12,544 nt of DNA, from NCBI GenBank assembly GCA_043819385.1, contig JBDREW010000050.1:1-12544 (forward strand). The letters are read 5' to 3'. This document shows positions 11,740 to 12,544 of the stretch, piece by piece; position 1 is the stretch's first letter, and every line of letters begins with the position of its first letter. The stretch is from JBDREW01 sp043819385 (GTDB lineage: Bacteria > Patescibacteriota > Minisyncoccia > Minisyncoccales > GWA2-38-27). The translations under genes and the position numbers were made by a program. The notes below the pieces were generated by a model, which was not told where the DNA came from, made no database searches, and saw nothing but the letters and a program-made list of their open reading frames with translations.

Positions 11740-12441
11740 ATGCCTAAAACATTAGTTTTTATTTTAATTTTTATTTTAATCTGTTTTCTATCAGTTGATA
11801 CTTTTGCGATAAATAAAATAGAAATCAATACTGCCTCTTTAGAACAATTAGATGAAATAACAGGAATAGGGCCAGTAATGGCGCAAAGAATAATAGATGA
11901 TAGACCCTTTTCTTCTGTTGAAGATTTATTAAAAGTCAAAGGAATTGGAGAAAAAACTTTGGAAAAAATAATAGAGCAGGGATTAGCTTGTGTTGAAGGA
12001 CAAGTCCAGAAACCTACCCAAGAAACCAATCAAACCCCAGATTCAACTCCAACACCCCCATTAATACCAACGATCAAAACAATATATCCAATTAATATTG
12101 TCTTAAATGAACTACTTCCTTCTCCAGAAGGTTCAGATGCTGAAAATGAATGGATTGAAATTTTCAATCAAAACGATTTTGAAATTGATATTTCTAACTG
12201 GAAAATTCAAGATGTTGAAGGCAAAACTACAACCTATATCTTTCCAGAAAAAACAATTATTCCTTCAAAAGAATATTTAGTTGTTTATAGACCAGAAACA
12301 AAAATTACTTTAAATAATGATAAAGATGGATTAAATCTCATTCAGCCGAATAACGAAATAATTGATTCAATCAAATACGAAAAGGCAAAAAATAATCAAT
12401 CATATGTAAGAATCCTTAGCGTTGTTTACACTTTTGGATAA
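11740..12441 (+). CDS. Secreted ComEA-like HhH plus lamin-tail domain protein, 3' end cut by an IS
   Basis: Residues 1-23 are a signal peptide or membrane anchor (hydrophobic core LVFILIFILICFLS, ending DTFA). Residues about 27-82 are a ComEA-type double helix-hairpin-helix: EINTASLEQLDEITGIGPVMAQRI, then LLKVKGIGEKTLEKI. This is a non-specific DNA-binding fold used in competence for extracellular DNA capture. A Pro/Thr-rich linker (about 88-115) leads to a lamin-tail domain (about 118-226: IVLNELLPSPEG, NEWIEIFNQ, ISNWKIQD, an immunoglobulin-like fold). The domain normally continues past the SYxRI position, but here it ends SYVRILSVVYTFG, the last residues being read from what looks like the left end of an insertion sequence. 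So the native C-terminus is missing. The start fits a leaderless promoter. A role in DNA uptake or surface DNA binding is inferred from the fold only. Confidence 0.85.
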   Translation: MPKTLVFILIFILICFLSVDTFAINKIEINTASLEQLDEITGIGPVMAQRIIDDRPFSSVEDLLKVKGIGEKTLEKIIEQGLACVEGQVQKPTQETNQTPDSTPTPPLIPTIKTIYPINIVLNELLPSPEGSDAENEWIEIFNQNDFEIDISNWKIQDVEGKTTTYIFPEKTIIPSKEYLVVYRPETKITLNNDKDGLNLIQPNNEIIDSIKYEKAKNNQSYVRILSVVYTFG

Positions 12442-12455
12442 TGATAAAGTGTAAA
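12425..12455. repeat. Inverted repeat at the insertion-sequence end
   Basis: TTTACACTTT and AAAGTGTAAA are a perfect 10-bp dyad with 11 bases between them, lying two bases before the transposase ATG and containing the stop codon of the disrupted gene. It may be a transposase binding site and autoregulatory operator, or a hairpin masking the transposase start from read-through transcription. Confidence 0.75.
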
Positions 12456-12457
12456 TA

Positions 12458-12544
12458 ATGACTATTCATAAAAGGGCTCGACTGACACCCATACAACGTC
12501 AGGAAATATTTAATAAGTATTACAAAGGTTCAAGGATATGTGAT
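12458..12544 (+). CDS. Transposase N-terminus, cut by the window edge
   Basis: The 29 visible codons read MTIHKRARLTPIQRQEIFNK, then YYKGSRICD. A basic start followed by LTPxQRxEIxxxYY resembles the helix-turn-helix N-terminus of IS481-type DDE transposases (the helix before the recognition helix). The catalytic domain is outside the window. It is preceded by a dyad at the probable insertion-sequence end and has no clear Shine-Dalgarno sequence. An unrelated HTH protein is possible but less likely given the disrupted neighbour. Confidence 0.7.
   Translation, partial: MTIHKRARLTPIQRQEIFNKYYKGSRICD

Larger units (their letters stand above)
12424..12544 (+). mobile_element. Left end of an insertion sequence (probably IS481-like)
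   Basis: The sequence following the disrupted lamin-tail gene contains a transposase start (12458) preceded by a perfect inverted repeat, TTTACACTTT (12425-12434) with AAAGTGTAAA (12446-12455). A left end beginning TGTTTACACTTT at about 12424 fits the TG-starting terminal repeats of IS481-type elements. The right end lies outside the window, so the boundary and target duplication cannot be confirmed. Confidence 0.65.

Noticed and set aside
12400..12441. Frameshift as the cause of the aberrant C-terminus of the HhH/lamin-tail protein
   Set aside because: The following sequence looks like an IS end and transposase start rather than a continuation of the domain in another frame.
1..12544. tRNA or rRNA genes
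   Set aside because: I saw no cloverleaf with T-loop GGTTCRA-type signature or rRNA segments on either strand.

Overview
The window is strongly AT-rich, densely packed chromosomal DNA from a bacterium. The best guess is a Patescibacteria/CPR (Parcubacteria-like) genome. That is inference, drawn from the very low GC, compact single-copy housekeeping genes, a short GspE/PilB-type ATPase, a lone receiver protein, a secreted HhH plus lamin-tail protein, and apparently leaderless transcripts. No 16S rRNA or marker set is present to confirm it.

Layout. 1-24 (-) is the first codons of a gene that runs off the left edge. 152-721 (-) is ruvA. 876-1139 (+) is rpsT (ribosomal protein S20), meeting holA (1140-2084, -) end to end. 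2085-2451 is intergenic, with a strong symmetric hairpin, copy A of a palindromic repeat family and an orphan promoter followed at once by a terminator. 2452-2988 (-) is a NYN/LabA-like nuclease. 3195-5689 (-) holds mutM, a single-domain response regulator and a soluble PAS histidine kinase, transcribed kinase first. 5789-6835 (-) is a stand-alone 5'-3' exonuclease ending in an ENNN repeat tail. 6929-7412 (-) is a RelE-type toxin-antitoxin pair. 7455-7982 (-) is tsaE, carrying a GC-rich palindromic in-frame insertion. 8153-9478 (+) is a GspE/PilB-like ATPase. 9479-9808 contains a highly structured RNA, probably made from the minus strand. 9809-10852 (+) is ruvB. 10945-11283 (+) is an unrecognised 112-residue protein with its own promoter and a possible attenuator. 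11284-11739 is intergenic with repeat copies B and C. 11740-12441 (+) is a secreted HhH/lamin-tail protein whose 3' end is cut by an insertion sequence entering from 12424 onward.

Functional theme. DNA maintenance dominates: RuvA and RuvB (branch migration), HolA (clamp loader delta), MutM (8-oxoguanine repair) and a PolA-type 5' nuclease. Around these sit signalling, type IV pilus/secretion, tRNA t6A modification and a toxin-antitoxin pair. The PilB-like ATPase and the ComEA-like HhH protein could belong to one DNA-uptake or pilus system, but nothing beyond co-location supports this.

Most notable non-coding content: (i) a pseudoknot-capable RNA with a 22-bp closing stem between the ATPase gene and ruvB; (ii) a GC-rich hairpin element inserted in frame in tsaE; (iii) three copies of a palindromic intergenic repeat, one carrying a second hairpin nested in its loop; (iv) sigma70-like promoters placed so close to start codons that several mRNAs should be leaderless; (v) promoters followed within a few bases by intrinsic terminators.
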